Positions 54,094 to 63,122 of a DNA stretch of 64,000 bases are shown here, piece after piece. Made by a program: the position numbers and the translations under genes. This DNA is from Segetibacter sp. 3557_3 (GTDB lineage Bacteria > Bacteroidota > Bacteroidia > Chitinophagales > Chitinophagaceae): contig NZ_SMSK01000005.1 in assembly GCF_004354985.1 (NCBI RefSeq), positions 62,001-126,000 of the forward strand. The letters are read 5' to 3'. Below the pieces are notes generated by a model. The model did not search any database. It saw only the letters and a list, made by a program, of their open reading frames with translations, and had not been told where the DNA came from. The first letter of the stretch is position 1. The number at the start of each line of letters is the position of its first letter.

Positions 54094-56844
54094 CTAGATT
54101 GTGAAAGCCGTCTCAATGATTTCAGCCTGTTCCTGTGCATGCACTTTCGCATACCCGGTAGCAGTTGCGGCACTTGGTTGCCTGCTGATCACCCCGTAAT
54201 TGATACCCTTGAGGTTCATTTGTAAAAAGCTTGCCGCACCCATGTTAAATGGCTCTTCCTGAACCCAGAACCAGGTGGCCTTGTTGTATTTTTTATATAA
54301 TGCTTCCAGTTGATTGGATGGCAGCGGATACAGTTGCTCTACCCTTATAATGGCTACCTCTTTACGGTTCTCCTTTTGTTGGCGCTCTGCCAGGTCAAAG
54401 TAAACTTTACCTGAGCAAAACAGGACCTTTTGTACACTTTCGGCATCGGCAAATGTATCGTCGATAACTTCCTTGAAACCTCCTGAAGTAAACTCGTCCA
54501 CTTTACTGTAGCTGCCAGGATGCCTCAGGTTTGCCTTAGGGCTGAAATTAACCATTGGCTTTCGGAACGGCCAGATAATCTGCCGGCGGAGGGCATGAAA
54601 GAAGTTCGCAGCAGTGGTAATGTTTGTAACCACCATATTCAGCTCAGCGCACATTTGAAGAAAGCGTTCGATCCGGGCACTGCTGTGTTCCGGTCCCTGC
54701 CCCTCATAGCCATGAGGTAATAGCATCACCATTCCACTCATCTGGCGCCACTTGGTTTCACCGCTGGTAATAAACTGGTCAATCATCGTTTGGGCCGTAT
54801 TGAAAAAGTCGCCAAACTGTGCTTCCCAAAGAACAAGGCTGTGCGGGTTCGCAATTGAATACCCATACTCAAAACCTAAAACAGCAAACTCGCTTAACAG
54901 TGAATTATAGATCCTGAACTTTCCTTCTGCACCTGGTATCCTGCTTAGGCGGCTGTAACTTTCGTCGGTATTCTCGTCGCGCAGTACTGCATGACGGTGC
55001 GAGAAAGTGCCCCTTCTTACATCCTGGCCACTCATCCGAACGTCATTTCCTTCGAGTAGCAAGCTGCCATATGCCATCAGTTCGGCTGTTGCCCAATCAA
55101 CAGCTTTTTCGTTTTCAAATAACTTTATCTTATCCTGTAACAGCTTTTCTACTTTCCTCAACGGCTGAAATCCTTCGGGCCACTTCATGAGGCTCTCGAA
55201 AATGTTTTGAAATTGTTCCGAGTTGATTGCGGTGGTTGGCGAACTTTCAAAGTCCGCATCATTGGCCTTGCGTAGGTCACGCCACCAGAGTTCTGGTTTC
55301 TGGTAAGTATAAGGCAGTGGGTTTTGCTTTACCTCGTCAAGACGTTCCTGCAACTCGGCCCAGAACTTCTTTTCCATTTCTTTTGCGAGATCGGCGTCGA
55401 TAGATCCGTTTGCAATTAACTGCTGGCTGTACACCTCGCGAGGGTTAGCGTGCTTATCGATAAGGGCGTATAGTTTCGGCTGGGTATACTTTGGATCATC
55501 TCCTTCGTTATGTCCATGCCGGCGATAGCAAACCATATCTATAAAAACGTCACTATTGAATTCCTGGCGGTACCTGGTTGCGATCTCTGCGCACTTTACA
55601 ACAGCTTCCGGGTCATCACCATTTACATGAAACACCGGGGCCTGCACCATGGAGGCAACAGAGGTGCTGTAGTCAGCAGTTCTAGCGTCGTCGAAGTCGG
55701 TTGTAAATCCAATTTGATTGTTGATGACAAAGTGAATTGTACCACCGGTATAATAACCGCGAAGCCCGCTCATTTGCAACACTTCGTATACAATTCCCTG
55801 TCCGGCAACGGATGCATCACCGTGAATAAGTATGGGTAAAATATTATCGTAATCACTTTCGTAAAGCACATCCGCCTTACCACGTGAAAACCCAACAACA
55901 ACCGGGTTAACAGCTTCAAGGTGCGACGGGTTTGGCGCGAGCTGCAGGTTTACTTTCTTTCCTTCAACCGTAGTATGCTCAGCCCTGAAACCAAGGTGAT
56001 ATTTTACATCACCACTTCCCATTGTTGTATCGGGTGTAGAGGTTCCTTCAAACTCACTAAATATTTGCTTATAGGTTTTACCGAGAATGTTTGCCAAAAC
56101 GTTCAGTCGTCCACGATGCGCCATTCCGATCACGGTTTCCTGTACACCATATTCTGCAGCAATATTGATGATCGCATCGAGAGCAGGGATGGTTGTTTCA
56201 CCACCTTCCAGTGAAAAACGCTTTTGCCCTACATACTTAGTGTGCAAAAACTTTTCAAACATTACACCCTGGTTCAGCTTTTCCAGAACCCGCTTCTTTT
56301 TTTCTATGCTCATCGGAGCATGAAAGGTTTGTTCAACTTCACGCTCTAACCAGTCTATTCGTGCCTGGTCATTGATCGCTGAATACTCAACTCCAACGGA
56401 CGCAGTATAACATTTTTGAAGATGGGCAACGATGTCTTTTAATTTGGCATTGGGAACACCTATAAACTTACCGGCGTGAAAGCTTTTATCGATGTCTTGT
56501 TCTTCAAGTCCGAAAACCTTTAAGTCTAAACCGGCCCTGCGATCCTTTCTCTCACGAATGGGGTTGGTTTTTGCTACCAGGTGCCCTTTTCTTCGATAAG
56601 CCGTAATCAGTTGAAAAACACTAAACTCTTTGGCCAATTGGGTCTCGTCTACTCCATGGCTTGCTGAACCATTAACTGCAGCTTGTTTGGTGCCATTTGC
56701 AGATACCGATCCAATTGCAAAGTCAAACCCCTCAAAAAATTTACGGAGGTCCTGGTCGACACTCTCGGGATTTGCAACAAAATCGTTGTACAGGCTTTCG
56801 ATATAGGCGGGGTGAGAATTGGTGATGTATGAAAAATCCTTCAT
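54094..56844 (-). CDS. sucA: 2-oxoglutarate dehydrogenase E1 component
   Basis: Thiamine-diphosphate-dependent decarboxylase that starts the OGDH reaction of the TCA cycle. I set the start at the ATG at 56844 (MKDFSYITNSHPAYIESLYNDF), giving 916 residues, the typical family length and opening; the frame extends 104 codons further, but that stretch is unlike any E1 N-terminus. Signatures include FAAL-type GMAHRGRLNVL, GDASVAGQG, FTTDFDDARTADY, ASVNHGDDPEAV-like NGDDPEAVVKC, and near the C-terminus WFWVQEEPFNMGA. Encoded upstream of sucB on the same strand. Its promoter lies in the 300 bases shared with rpsT. Confidence 0.95.
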   Translation of the reverse strand: MKDFSYITNSHPAYIESLYNDFVANPESVDQDLRKFFEGFDFAIGSVSANGTKQAAVNGSASHGVDETQLAKEFSVFQLITAYRRKGHLVAKTNPIRERKDRRAGLDLKVFGLEEQDIDKSFHAGKFIGVPNAKLKDIVAHLQKCYTASVGVEYSAINDQARIDWLEREVEQTFHAPMSIEKKKRVLEKLNQGVMFEKFLHTKYVGQKRFSLEGGETTIPALDAIINIAAEYGVQETVIGMAHRGRLNVLANILGKTYKQIFSEFEGTSTPDTTMGSGDVKYHLGFRAEHTTVEGKKVNLQLAPNPSHLEAVNPVVVGFSRGKADVLYESDYDNILPILIHGDASVAGQGIVYEVLQMSGLRGYYTGGTIHFVINNQIGFTTDFDDARTADYSTSVASMVQAPVFHVNGDDPEAVVKCAEIATRYRQEFNSDVFIDMVCYRRHGHNEGDDPKYTQPKLYALIDKHANPREVYSQQLIANGSIDADLAKEMEKKFWAELQERLDEVKQNPLPYTYQKPELWWRDLRKANDADFESSPTTAINSEQFQNIFESLMKWPEGFQPLRKVEKLLQDKIKLFENEKAVDWATAELMAYGSLLLEGNDVRMSGQDVRRGTFSHRHAVLRDENTDESYSRLSRIPGAEGKFRIYNSLLSEFAVLGFEYGYSIANPHSLVLWEAQFGDFFNTAQTMIDQFITSGETKWRQMSGMVMLLPHGYEGQGPEHSSARIERFLQMCAELNMVVTNITTAANFFHALRRQIIWPFRKPMVNFSPKANLRHPGSYSKVDEFTSGGFKEVIDDTFADAESVQKVLFCSGKVYFDLAERQQKENRKEVAIIRVEQLYPLPSNQLEALYKKYNKATWFWVQEEPFNMGAASFLQMNLKGINYGVISRQPSAATATGYAKVHAQEQAEIIETAFTI

Positions 56845-57144
56845 AATGGCGATTTTGACCTTATTTGAAGCTGAAAAAGCTAAATGGAATGCAAATATCG
56901 GCTTTTGACTTAAGAAACATAGATCAAAAATAACCGGAATTGGCTCATTTTTGTGCCTTGATTTCAGCTGAATATACTGTGTACAGTGTGCATTAACTCC
57001 CTGTTTCTGGTTGCTGTAAAAAATGGATGGAACCCAATAAAGTGCTGATGAGTAAGAAACATAAACAGGCAGATAAATTTTTCTATTCTCAATTACGCAA
57101 CTTGTTTTGTTTTCTCTTACCTTTGCCGTCCTTAAAATAAAATT
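56845..57144. other. Divergent promoter region between sucA and rpsT
   Basis: 300 AT-rich bases between divergent genes. It contains a TACCTTTG element before rpsT. An imperfect GATATTTG lies on the minus strand about 60 bases before the sucA ATG. No other structure was noticed. Confidence 0.45.
57118..57125 (+). promoter_or_regulatory. Putative -7 element (TACCTTTG) for rpsT
   Basis: Match to TAnnTTTG, 19 bases before the rpsT ATG; several TTTG-rich bases lie just upstream but none at canonical -33 spacing. Confidence 0.45.
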
Positions 57145-57399
57145 ATGGCAAACCATAAAGCTACCAAGAAAGATGTACGCCAGGCAGCAAAACGCAGAGA
57201 ACGCAATCGCTATTACGGAAAAACAACCCGTAATGCTATACGTGATTTGAAAGAGGTGACAGAAAAAAGTGGATTCTCCGAAAAACTTCCTGACGTTTCT
57301 TCTATGATCGACAAGTTAGCCAGACGCGGTATCATACACAAGAACAAAGCTGCTAACCTGAAGAGCAAATTGGCGAAGCGGGTTGCTAAGTTGGCATAA
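57145..57399 (+). CDS. rpsT: 30S ribosomal protein S20
   Basis: A small, basic primary binder of 16S rRNA in the body of the 30S subunit. The 84 residues follow the S20 family pattern: MANHKATKKDVRQAAKRRERNR, KTTRNAIRDLKE, MIDKLARRGIIHKNKAANLKSKLAKRV. It is a single-gene transcription unit between the TACCTTTG promoter element and a strong terminator. It is divergent from sucA. The start is fixed by the conserved M-A-N-H opening. Confidence 0.97.
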   Translation: MANHKATKKDVRQAAKRRERNRYYGKTTRNAIRDLKEVTEKSGFSEKLPDVSSMIDKLARRGIIHKNKAANLKSKLAKRVAKLA

Positions 57400-57421
57400 T
57401 CAAACTTGCATCAAAAAAATT

Positions 57422-57448
57422 AAAAACCTGCGTGAGCAGGTTTTTTTG
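57422..57448 (+). terminator. Rho-independent terminator of rpsT
   Basis: AAAAACCTGC (57422-57431) pairs with GCAGGTTTTT (57436-57445) across a GTGA loop, with a continued T-run; 22 bases after the stop codon. Confidence 0.95.
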
Positions 57449-57579
57449 TTTTGGCAATAATGCCCGTTATATCGTTTCAGTTGGGAAAGCATCTTTAAAA
57501 AGCCGGACAACACTTAGCAACCTCTAACGTTATTAGAAAGACACCCGCCTTGTCCATTTAGTTTCAATTATCCTTCCTG

Positions 57580-58287
57580 CTATACCTGCTCCTGCTTATC
57601 TACTTCTTTTAAAAAGTACCCGAATCCTGGCTTAGTATGAATGAGTTTAACCTCATGTGCTTTATCCAGCTTATTTCTTAGAAAGCTGATGTAAACCTCA
57701 ATGGTGTTCGTACCGGTATCAAAGCTCAGGTTCCAGACTTTCTCCATAATCTCCTGCTTGGCGATTACCTTGCCTTTCGACTTCGCCAACAGCACGAGCA
57801 GTGCAAATTCCTTTGCGGTTAAGTTTATTTCTTTTCCTGCCCGCTTTACACTTTTATCCTGGAGATCAATTTCAAGATCAGCAATCACCATTTTTTCACC
57901 CGGATCAGGTGAACCATCCGAACGCTTAAGAAAAACTTTGATCCGTGCAAGTAATTCGTTGATGTGAAAAGGTTTGACCAGGTAATCGTCGGCGCCGAGA
58001 TTGAAAGCATCTAATTTGTCATTGATCTCCCCCATAGAAGTAAGCATGATAATCGGGATGTTTCTTTTTGCCTCGCGAAACTCCTTACATAAGGCAAGTC
58101 CGTTTTTGTACGGTAGATTTACATCCAATAATACAATGGTGTAGTTGTGCTGAAAAAAGAGTTTTTCAGCAATCTGGCCGTCAAAAGCCACATCCACCTG
58201 GTATCCATGACGGGTTAGCTCCTCCTGAACGATTTGTCCAAGACGGGGTTCGTCCTCTGCCATTAAAATTCTGGGCTTATTTTCCAT
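57580..58287 (-). CDS. OmpR-family response regulator, orphan
   Basis: A 235-residue DNA-binding response regulator. I start it at the ATG at 58287; a TTG 12 bases upstream is less likely. The receiver domain (about 1-118) has the acidic pair E11-D12, phospho-acceptor D55 in VLLDVNLP, the TSM switch threonine, and conserved lysine in DYLVKPF. The C-terminal winged helix (about 130-232) ends TNTIEVYISFLRNKL and KLIHTKPGFGYFLK, typical of the OmpR/PhoB class. No histidine kinase is adjacent on either side, so its partner is elsewhere. It is divergent from the M14 peptidase, 27 bases apart, and could control that gene. Confidence 0.92.
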   Translation of the reverse strand: MENKPRILMAEDEPRLGQIVQEELTRHGYQVDVAFDGQIAEKLFFQHNYTIVLLDVNLPYKNGLALCKEFREAKRNIPIIMLTSMGEINDKLDAFNLGADDYLVKPFHINELLARIKVFLKRSDGSPDPGEKMVIADLEIDLQDKSVKRAGKEINLTAKEFALLVLLAKSKGKVIAKQEIMEKVWNLSFDTGTNTIEVYISFLRNKLDKAHEVKLIHTKPGFGYFLKEVDKQEQV

Positions 58288-58314
58288 TCTTTTAAGCAAA
58301 TTTTAATCAATTTA

Positions 58315-60048
58315 ATGAAAAAAAAATTCTATCTGAGTTTTCTTTTGTTTTGGTGCCTTTTAACCAATGCTCAAAAACATATTACCACTTACGAAAAATC
58401 GGGTGGAAAAGAAACTGCTACCTACTTCGAAACCATAAATTTTTATGAACAGCTGGCTGCCAGCTACAGAAATATTCAGATACGAACATTCGACACCACC
58501 GATGCAGGATACCCTCTGCACCTGGTAATGTTTTCCACAGAAAAAGACTTGGATTGGAGTAAAACGGATAAGCAAGATAAAATTGTAATCTTAATAAACA
58601 ATGGAATACATCCGGGAGAACCAGACGGTATCGATGCCAGCATGATGTTACTGCGCGACTATGTTACCGGCAAGCTTAAGCTACCGGCGAATATTGCACT
58701 TGCATTTATCCCGATTTACAATATTGGCGGCGCCCTAAACCGGAACCAGTTTTCCCGGGCAAACCAAAACGGGCCAGCAAGTTTTGGTTTCCGTGGTAAT
58801 GCGCAAAACCTTGATCTTAACCGGGACTTCACCAAATCCGACTCCAAAGACGCACGGGCATTTGCATCGATCTTTCACTTCCTTGATCCGGACATCCTGG
58901 TTGACAACCATGTAAGCGACGGTGCCGATTACCAGTACACCATGACCTTGCTGACGACACAACACAACAAACTAGGGGGCGAATTGGGCACCTTCCTGCA
59001 CAACGACTTTGAACCGGCGCTGTTCAAAAGCATGGACCTGAAAAAGTGGCCGATGACCCCGTATGTAAACTTCGAAGAGTCTTCTCCCGAAAAGGGGATG
59101 ACAGCTTTTTACGATCCGCCGCGGTACAGCAGCGGCTATGCGGCCCTATTTCAAACGATTGCCTTTATGCCGGAAACGCATATGCTTAAACCGTTCAAAT
59201 ACCGGGTAACGTCAACATATGCCCTCATGCAAACCATTATTGAAGAAGCCTCAAAGAGTGCCCAAAAACTCAAAATGGCACGACGGGCAGCTATAAACTC
59301 GGTGACCACGGGAAAGACTCTTCCGTTGGGTTGGAAACCTGATAGCACCAGGTTCGAAACCATTCGCTTTAAAGGTTACGAGGCGCAAAGCAAGACCAGC
59401 GATGTCACCGGCTTACCACGGTTGTACTATGACCACAGCAAACCATTTGAGAAGGACGTTAAGTTTTTCAATTCGTTTCTTCCTGAAAAGAATATTACAA
59501 TTCCACAAGCATACATTTTACCACGGGGATGGAACGAGGTTGCCCAAAATCTAAAAAGAAATGGGGTAAGAATGCATGAGCTTAAGCGAGACACTTTGAT
59601 TGAGGTTGAATGCTACCATATCGAAAGCTATAAGAGCATGCCCAGGCCTTACGAAAAACACCACCGGAACTCTGATGTTGTAGTAAGCACCAAAAAGGAA
59701 AAGCTTCGATTTCTTAAAGGAGATTACCTGATCTATTGCAACCAACGCGCAAACCGGTACCTGGTGGAAATGCTGGAGCCAACAGGTGACGACAGCTTTT
59801 TTGCATGGAACTTTTTCGACGCGATACTCCAGCAAAAAGAAGGGTATAGTGACTATAGGTGGGAAGATCTTGCTGCAAGCTACCTGGCAACAAAGCCTGC
59901 ACTAAAGAAACAACTTGAAGAAAAGAGAAGGGCAGATCCGACCTTCGCCGCATCGTCCAGTGCCCAGCTCAATTTCATTTACCGCAACTCGCCTTATTAC
60001 GAACCGGAGCATATGCGATACCCGGTATTCAGACTACCTTTAAAATAG
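58315..60048 (+). CDS. M14-family zinc carboxypeptidase
   Basis: A 577-residue exported metallopeptidase. A signal peptide (1-19, ending LLTNAQ) precedes the M14 domain with zinc ligands H99 and E102 in IHPGEPDG and H199 in VDNHVSDG, the substrate-binding arginine R170 in NLDLNRDF, and catalytic E287 in PETHML. The C-terminal part (about 330-577) is an uncharacterised extension without a T9SS tail, so the enzyme is likely periplasmic or anchored by interaction. It would remove C-terminal residues or act on cell-wall peptides. It is divergent from the response regulator with a 27-base gap, too small for two full promoters, so their control may be linked. Confidence 0.9.
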   Translation: MKKKFYLSFLLFWCLLTNAQKHITTYEKSGGKETATYFETINFYEQLAASYRNIQIRTFDTTDAGYPLHLVMFSTEKDLDWSKTDKQDKIVILINNGIHPGEPDGIDASMMLLRDYVTGKLKLPANIALAFIPIYNIGGALNRNQFSRANQNGPASFGFRGNAQNLDLNRDFTKSDSKDARAFASIFHFLDPDILVDNHVSDGADYQYTMTLLTTQHNKLGGELGTFLHNDFEPALFKSMDLKKWPMTPYVNFEESSPEKGMTAFYDPPRYSSGYAALFQTIAFMPETHMLKPFKYRVTSTYALMQTIIEEASKSAQKLKMARRAAINSVTTGKTLPLGWKPDSTRFETIRFKGYEAQSKTSDVTGLPRLYYDHSKPFEKDVKFFNSFLPEKNITIPQAYILPRGWNEVAQNLKRNGVRMHELKRDTLIEVECYHIESYKSMPRPYEKHHRNSDVVVSTKKEKLRFLKGDYLIYCNQRANRYLVEMLEPTGDDSFFAWNFFDAILQQKEGYSDYRWEDLAASYLATKPALKKQLEEKRRADPTFAASSSAQLNFIYRNSPYYEPEHMRYPVFRLPLK

Positions 60049-60077
60049 GGCGATGTTCCCGATAAAACAGGTGTACA

Positions 60078-60121
60078 AAACCCCGTGTAGTTAACCTTTT
60101 CAGGCCGCTGACACGGGGTTT
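60078..60121. terminator. Inverted repeat between convergent genes (likely bidirectional terminator)
   Basis: AAACCCCGTGT (60078-60088) pairs perfectly with ACACGGGGTTT (60111-60121) over a 22-base loop. It lies 30 bases after the M14 stop and 70 bases after the convergent DUF2807 stop. T-runs are weak but present on both sides. Confidence 0.7.
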
Positions 60122-60191
60122 GTATTTTGTAAAGAATATGGTAGGGAACTTACTGCCTGTCGAGTGAGCACAGATAAGTGCATTGCTGGGG

Positions 60192-60920
60192 CTATTCAGC
60201 CTGGCTTACCTTATCCACTGAGCCACTCCCGGTTATATTCTTTGATACATCGGCATTGCCGGCATAACGAATGCTCCCACTTCCCACGATTTTGGCTTTC
60301 AGCGCCACATCAGCAAAAGTTTCGGCGTCGCCACTCCCCACGATATTAATGTCTGCCACTTCTGCCTTGAGTCCTTTGCCACGATAATTACCACTTCCAC
60401 TGATATCAACTTCAACATCCTTAGTTTCACCCGCAAGGTTTAGGTTACCACTGCCTGAGATATTGCCACGAACACGCGGGGTATTTACAATCATGTATAT
60501 GTCGCCACTTCCGGAAATTGAGAACCGCATTGGTTGTTTTGAAGACCATTTATCTTCGCCAGTTACGTTGCCACCTCCGGATATTTCAACTGAGTTGAGC
60601 GTTGGTGTACTAACATAAACCTTAACCGGGTTGTCCGTTTCAATTCGCACATTTCTACGGTATCGGATTACGAGCTCACCATTCTTTACCACTGTTTCAA
60701 CATAGGGCAGTATGTTTTCATCTCCTTCCAACCTTACGCTGGTCTCACCGGAGCTTAACTCTACATCTATCCCCGCCGTTAAACTAATTTCAGTCACCCC
60801 ACTCACGCTCCTTGTTTGCGTTCCGGCTTTTCCATTTCCATTTACCCGGCGGTGATTGTTGAAGCAGGAAACAACCGCAATCATAAGGAAAAGCGCAAGG
60901 CATGGATAAAGTATTCGCAT
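60192..60920 (-). CDS. DUF2807 (head GIN domain) lipoprotein
   Basis: A 242-residue exported protein with a lipoprotein signal (L-I-A-V-V-S-C, cysteine 19). The mature part is a right-handed beta-helix-like DUF2807 domain built from short repeats with S-G-S-G at each turn (RFSISGSGDI, RGNISGSGNL, VDISGSGNYR, NIVGSGDAE, KIVGSGSIRY, NITGSGSVDK). DUF2807 proteins are widespread in Bacteroidota and have been proposed to be adhesins or envelope proteins, but no function is established. It is convergent with the M14 gene and has no operon partner. Structure is confident; function is unknown. Confidence 0.88.
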   Translation of the reverse strand: MRILYPCLALFLMIAVVSCFNNHRRVNGNGKAGTQTRSVSGVTEISLTAGIDVELSSGETSVRLEGDENILPYVETVVKNGELVIRYRRNVRIETDNPVKVYVSTPTLNSVEISGGGNVTGEDKWSSKQPMRFSISGSGDIYMIVNTPRVRGNISGSGNLNLAGETKDVEVDISGSGNYRGKGLKAEVADINIVGSGDAETFADVALKAKIVGSGSIRYAGNADVSKNITGSGSVDKVSQAE

Positions 60921-61193
60921 AACAGTTTTTCGCCAAATATGTAATTATTCTATTGAATTAGGAAGAAGCTGCAATTATCTTTTATGCATGGTCTTTTAAG
61001 TAAGAAAAACAGGGAGGTAAGTTTAAGCATCCGGTTTCAGAAATGCTGAACCAGCCTTATTTACTAAGTGGATAATATTCGTCCAAACCGGTACAGCCCA
61101 GGAGGCTGCCAGGGCTTAATCGTAATTTAACCGCCCTGCCCCAAAAAACGGTTATTCGCAGTCTGGTAGATAACTAGGCGACAATGCATGCAC

Positions 61194-62039
61194 CTATTCG
61201 TACGACAATCCACTTCTCTTAGAAGGATCATAAAACAGTGGTTCAAAATTTTGCTCAAGGGTGTGGCATTGTACACTAATCGTATTGCAACTAACATTCC
61301 CGAATATCGTAGCCACAGCAGAATCTGCGGCATCACGACCAGTTGCAATTTTGATGAGCCCATTCAGCGGTGCAAGTTTCGTAGCATCGAAAAGTATCCA
61401 ATTTCCACCGAGGTATGCTTCGAAACAGGCATGAAAGTCCGGTGGATTCAATTGATAGGCGTAGCCTGTAAAGTACCGGGCCGGTATGGTTAGTGCCCGG
61501 CATAAGGCGATGCCAAGATGGGCAAAATCGCGGCAAACCCCGGCTTGCTCGGTAACCGTATCGTAAGCCGATGTTTGCGAGTTTGTTGAGCCGCTCAGGT
61601 ATTCAACGTTTTTATAGATCCAGTCTGTTAAGGCAACTACCTTTTCAAAGGGGTTCGCAATGTTTCCGAATTTTGTATTTGCAAATCGAAAAAGTTTGTC
61701 CGATTGGCAATACCTGCTTGGGTACAAGTAAGGAAAGACGGATGTTTCCAGTTTTGATACCGGCTCTTCCTCCAGGTTAGTAAAATCAATTGAAGTAAAG
61801 TGGTTATCTACGGTTGCTTTATAGGTTATGCTGATGTCGCAAGGTTCGGTAATCTCCAAACGGGTAAACCGGTTTTCACCTTGAATGGCATTCAATTCTT
61901 CAAAGCGGATGTATGGCTCAATGGTAAATAACTCCTCGATCACTGTTTGACGGGCGCTTCGGAGGGCATGTATATTTAACAACAATGTAGAAGGACTGGA
62001 GATGGTATAACTCAGGCTGGAGTTCACTTCGAATTTCAT
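61194..62039 (-). CDS. Transglutaminase-like protein of the Anbu locus
   Basis: A 281-residue cytosolic protein with a bacterial transglutaminase-like N-terminal beta domain (about 1-100) and a papain-like core (about 130-280). The catalytic triad is C169 in AGVCRDFAH, H203 in DFHACFEAYL and D218 in ILFDAT. Members of this family usually hydrolyse or cross-link peptides; this subgroup is characteristically encoded next to Anbu, the bacterial proteasome homologue. It starts 17 bases after the anbu gene on the same strand, so the two are surely co-transcribed. The substrate is unknown. Confidence 0.9.
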   Translation of the reverse strand: MKFEVNSSLSYTISSPSTLLLNIHALRSARQTVIEELFTIEPYIRFEELNAIQGENRFTRLEITEPCDISITYKATVDNHFTSIDFTNLEEEPVSKLETSVFPYLYPSRYCQSDKLFRFANTKFGNIANPFEKVVALTDWIYKNVEYLSGSTNSQTSAYDTVTEQAGVCRDFAHLGIALCRALTIPARYFTGYAYQLNPPDFHACFEAYLGGNWILFDATKLAPLNGLIKIATGRDAADSAVATIFGNVSCNTISVQCHTLEQNFEPLFYDPSKRSGLSYE

Positions 62040-62056
62040 GCAGGGATGTTTAGTCT

Positions 62057-62776
62057 TTAAGGTAATTTATCAAGGATCGCTTCCATCCAGTCGTCGGGCA
62101 TTTTTTCAAGGGCTACTTTCAACTCCTGCGCCCACAACGCTGAAATATTTTCCAGGTCCGACTTTTCGTAACGGTGTTCCGATAACTTAAAACTGTCTTT
62201 GCGATACAGTACCACATCAATTGGAAAGTCCACGTTATTTGAACTCACACGGGTGGAGTCGAACGATAGGAAGCCTGCTTTTAAGGCAAGACGCATGTCT
62301 GATTCGTGGGTAAGTGTGCGGTTCAATATAGCCTTACCATGACCGGAATTGCCAATGACTACGTAAGGTGCGCCATTGCCTAGTTCAACCCAGTTGCCCT
62401 CCGGGTACAATAGAAAAAGTTTATGTTCATCATCGTTCCGAAGCTGGCCGCCAATAATCGTATTCAGGTCGAACTTAAACCCTGAGCGTTCAAGATGGGC
62501 CCTGTCTTCTTCCCGAACCCGACGAACCTGTTCACCAAAGGCATTTACAGCTTTGTATAATTTGTCGTGATCCTCGTTTTCGATCAGCTCTTTAAAGTAC
62601 ACAATTGCCTTATCCCGCACTGAACGTAGACCACTGGTCATAATGAAAAGGGAATAATTATCTTTTTGAACCGTAAACACCTTCACTTTCACACTGGTGT
62701 CGGTTCCTGAGGTGATACGGGTGTCGGCGATGGCAACGAGGCCGGACTTTACTTTAATACCTAAACAATAAGTCAT
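62057..62776 (-). CDS. Anbu-type bacterial proteasome homologue
   Basis: A 239-residue Ntn-hydrolase-fold protein of the Anbu (BPH-like proteasome ancestor) family. The conserved opening M-T-Y-C-L-G-I puts the presumed nucleophile Thr at residue 2, exposed after removal of Met1. LVAIADTRITSG and SLFIMTSGLRSVRDKAI are family blocks. Anbu oligomerises into an open ring-like or helical assembly; its substrates are unknown. In proteobacteria it is commonly co-encoded with a transglutaminase, a circularly permuted ATP-grasp and an alpha-E protein. Here only the transglutaminase gene follows; the other two are absent from the window. It starts at ATG and has no recognised promoter element. Confidence 0.9.
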   Translation of the reverse strand: MTYCLGIKVKSGLVAIADTRITSGTDTSVKVKVFTVQKDNYSLFIMTSGLRSVRDKAIVYFKELIENEDHDKLYKAVNAFGEQVRRVREEDRAHLERSGFKFDLNTIIGGQLRNDDEHKLFLLYPEGNWVELGNGAPYVVIGNSGHGKAILNRTLTHESDMRLALKAGFLSFDSTRVSSNNVDFPIDVVLYRKDSFKLSEHRYEKSDLENISALWAQELKVALEKMPDDWMEAILDKLP

Positions 62777-63122
62777 AAACGTTGGTGTGCTGATCCGTTT
62801 TTCCAGAAAATTTCCAGGACCACTTCGGTTGAAATATCCTGTTGCCCCCTCTATGGCGACAATCCTGGTTTACCTGCCGGTCGGCACCTGAACGGCTTTG
62901 CAATGCTATCCGGAAACAGATACAATTACTGTTATATCAAAAACCGGGAAGCAGGTTAGATGGTAGTGAATAAATGGTATGGAGCAATCGGAACGGCAAC
63001 TTACAAACGCGCAAGTTGCCGGCAAATTAGATAAAGAGGCAGGTTAAAAGAACTATGCCATATAACCCGCAACTTTATGCTACTGTCATTCTAAATCAGG
63101 AAGACATGGTAGCTGCCTAAAG
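62777..63122. other. Intergenic region upstream of anbu
   Basis: 346 bases between the anbu start and the end of the glycosidase-like gene on the same strand. I see no small gene, terminator or repeat; it should contain the anbu promoter. Confidence 0.4.

Noticed and set aside
56845-57156. 104-codon N-terminal extension of sucA
   Set aside because: The segment is unlike any 2-oxoglutarate dehydrogenase N-terminus and overlaps the rpsT start; the ATG at 56844 gives the family opening.
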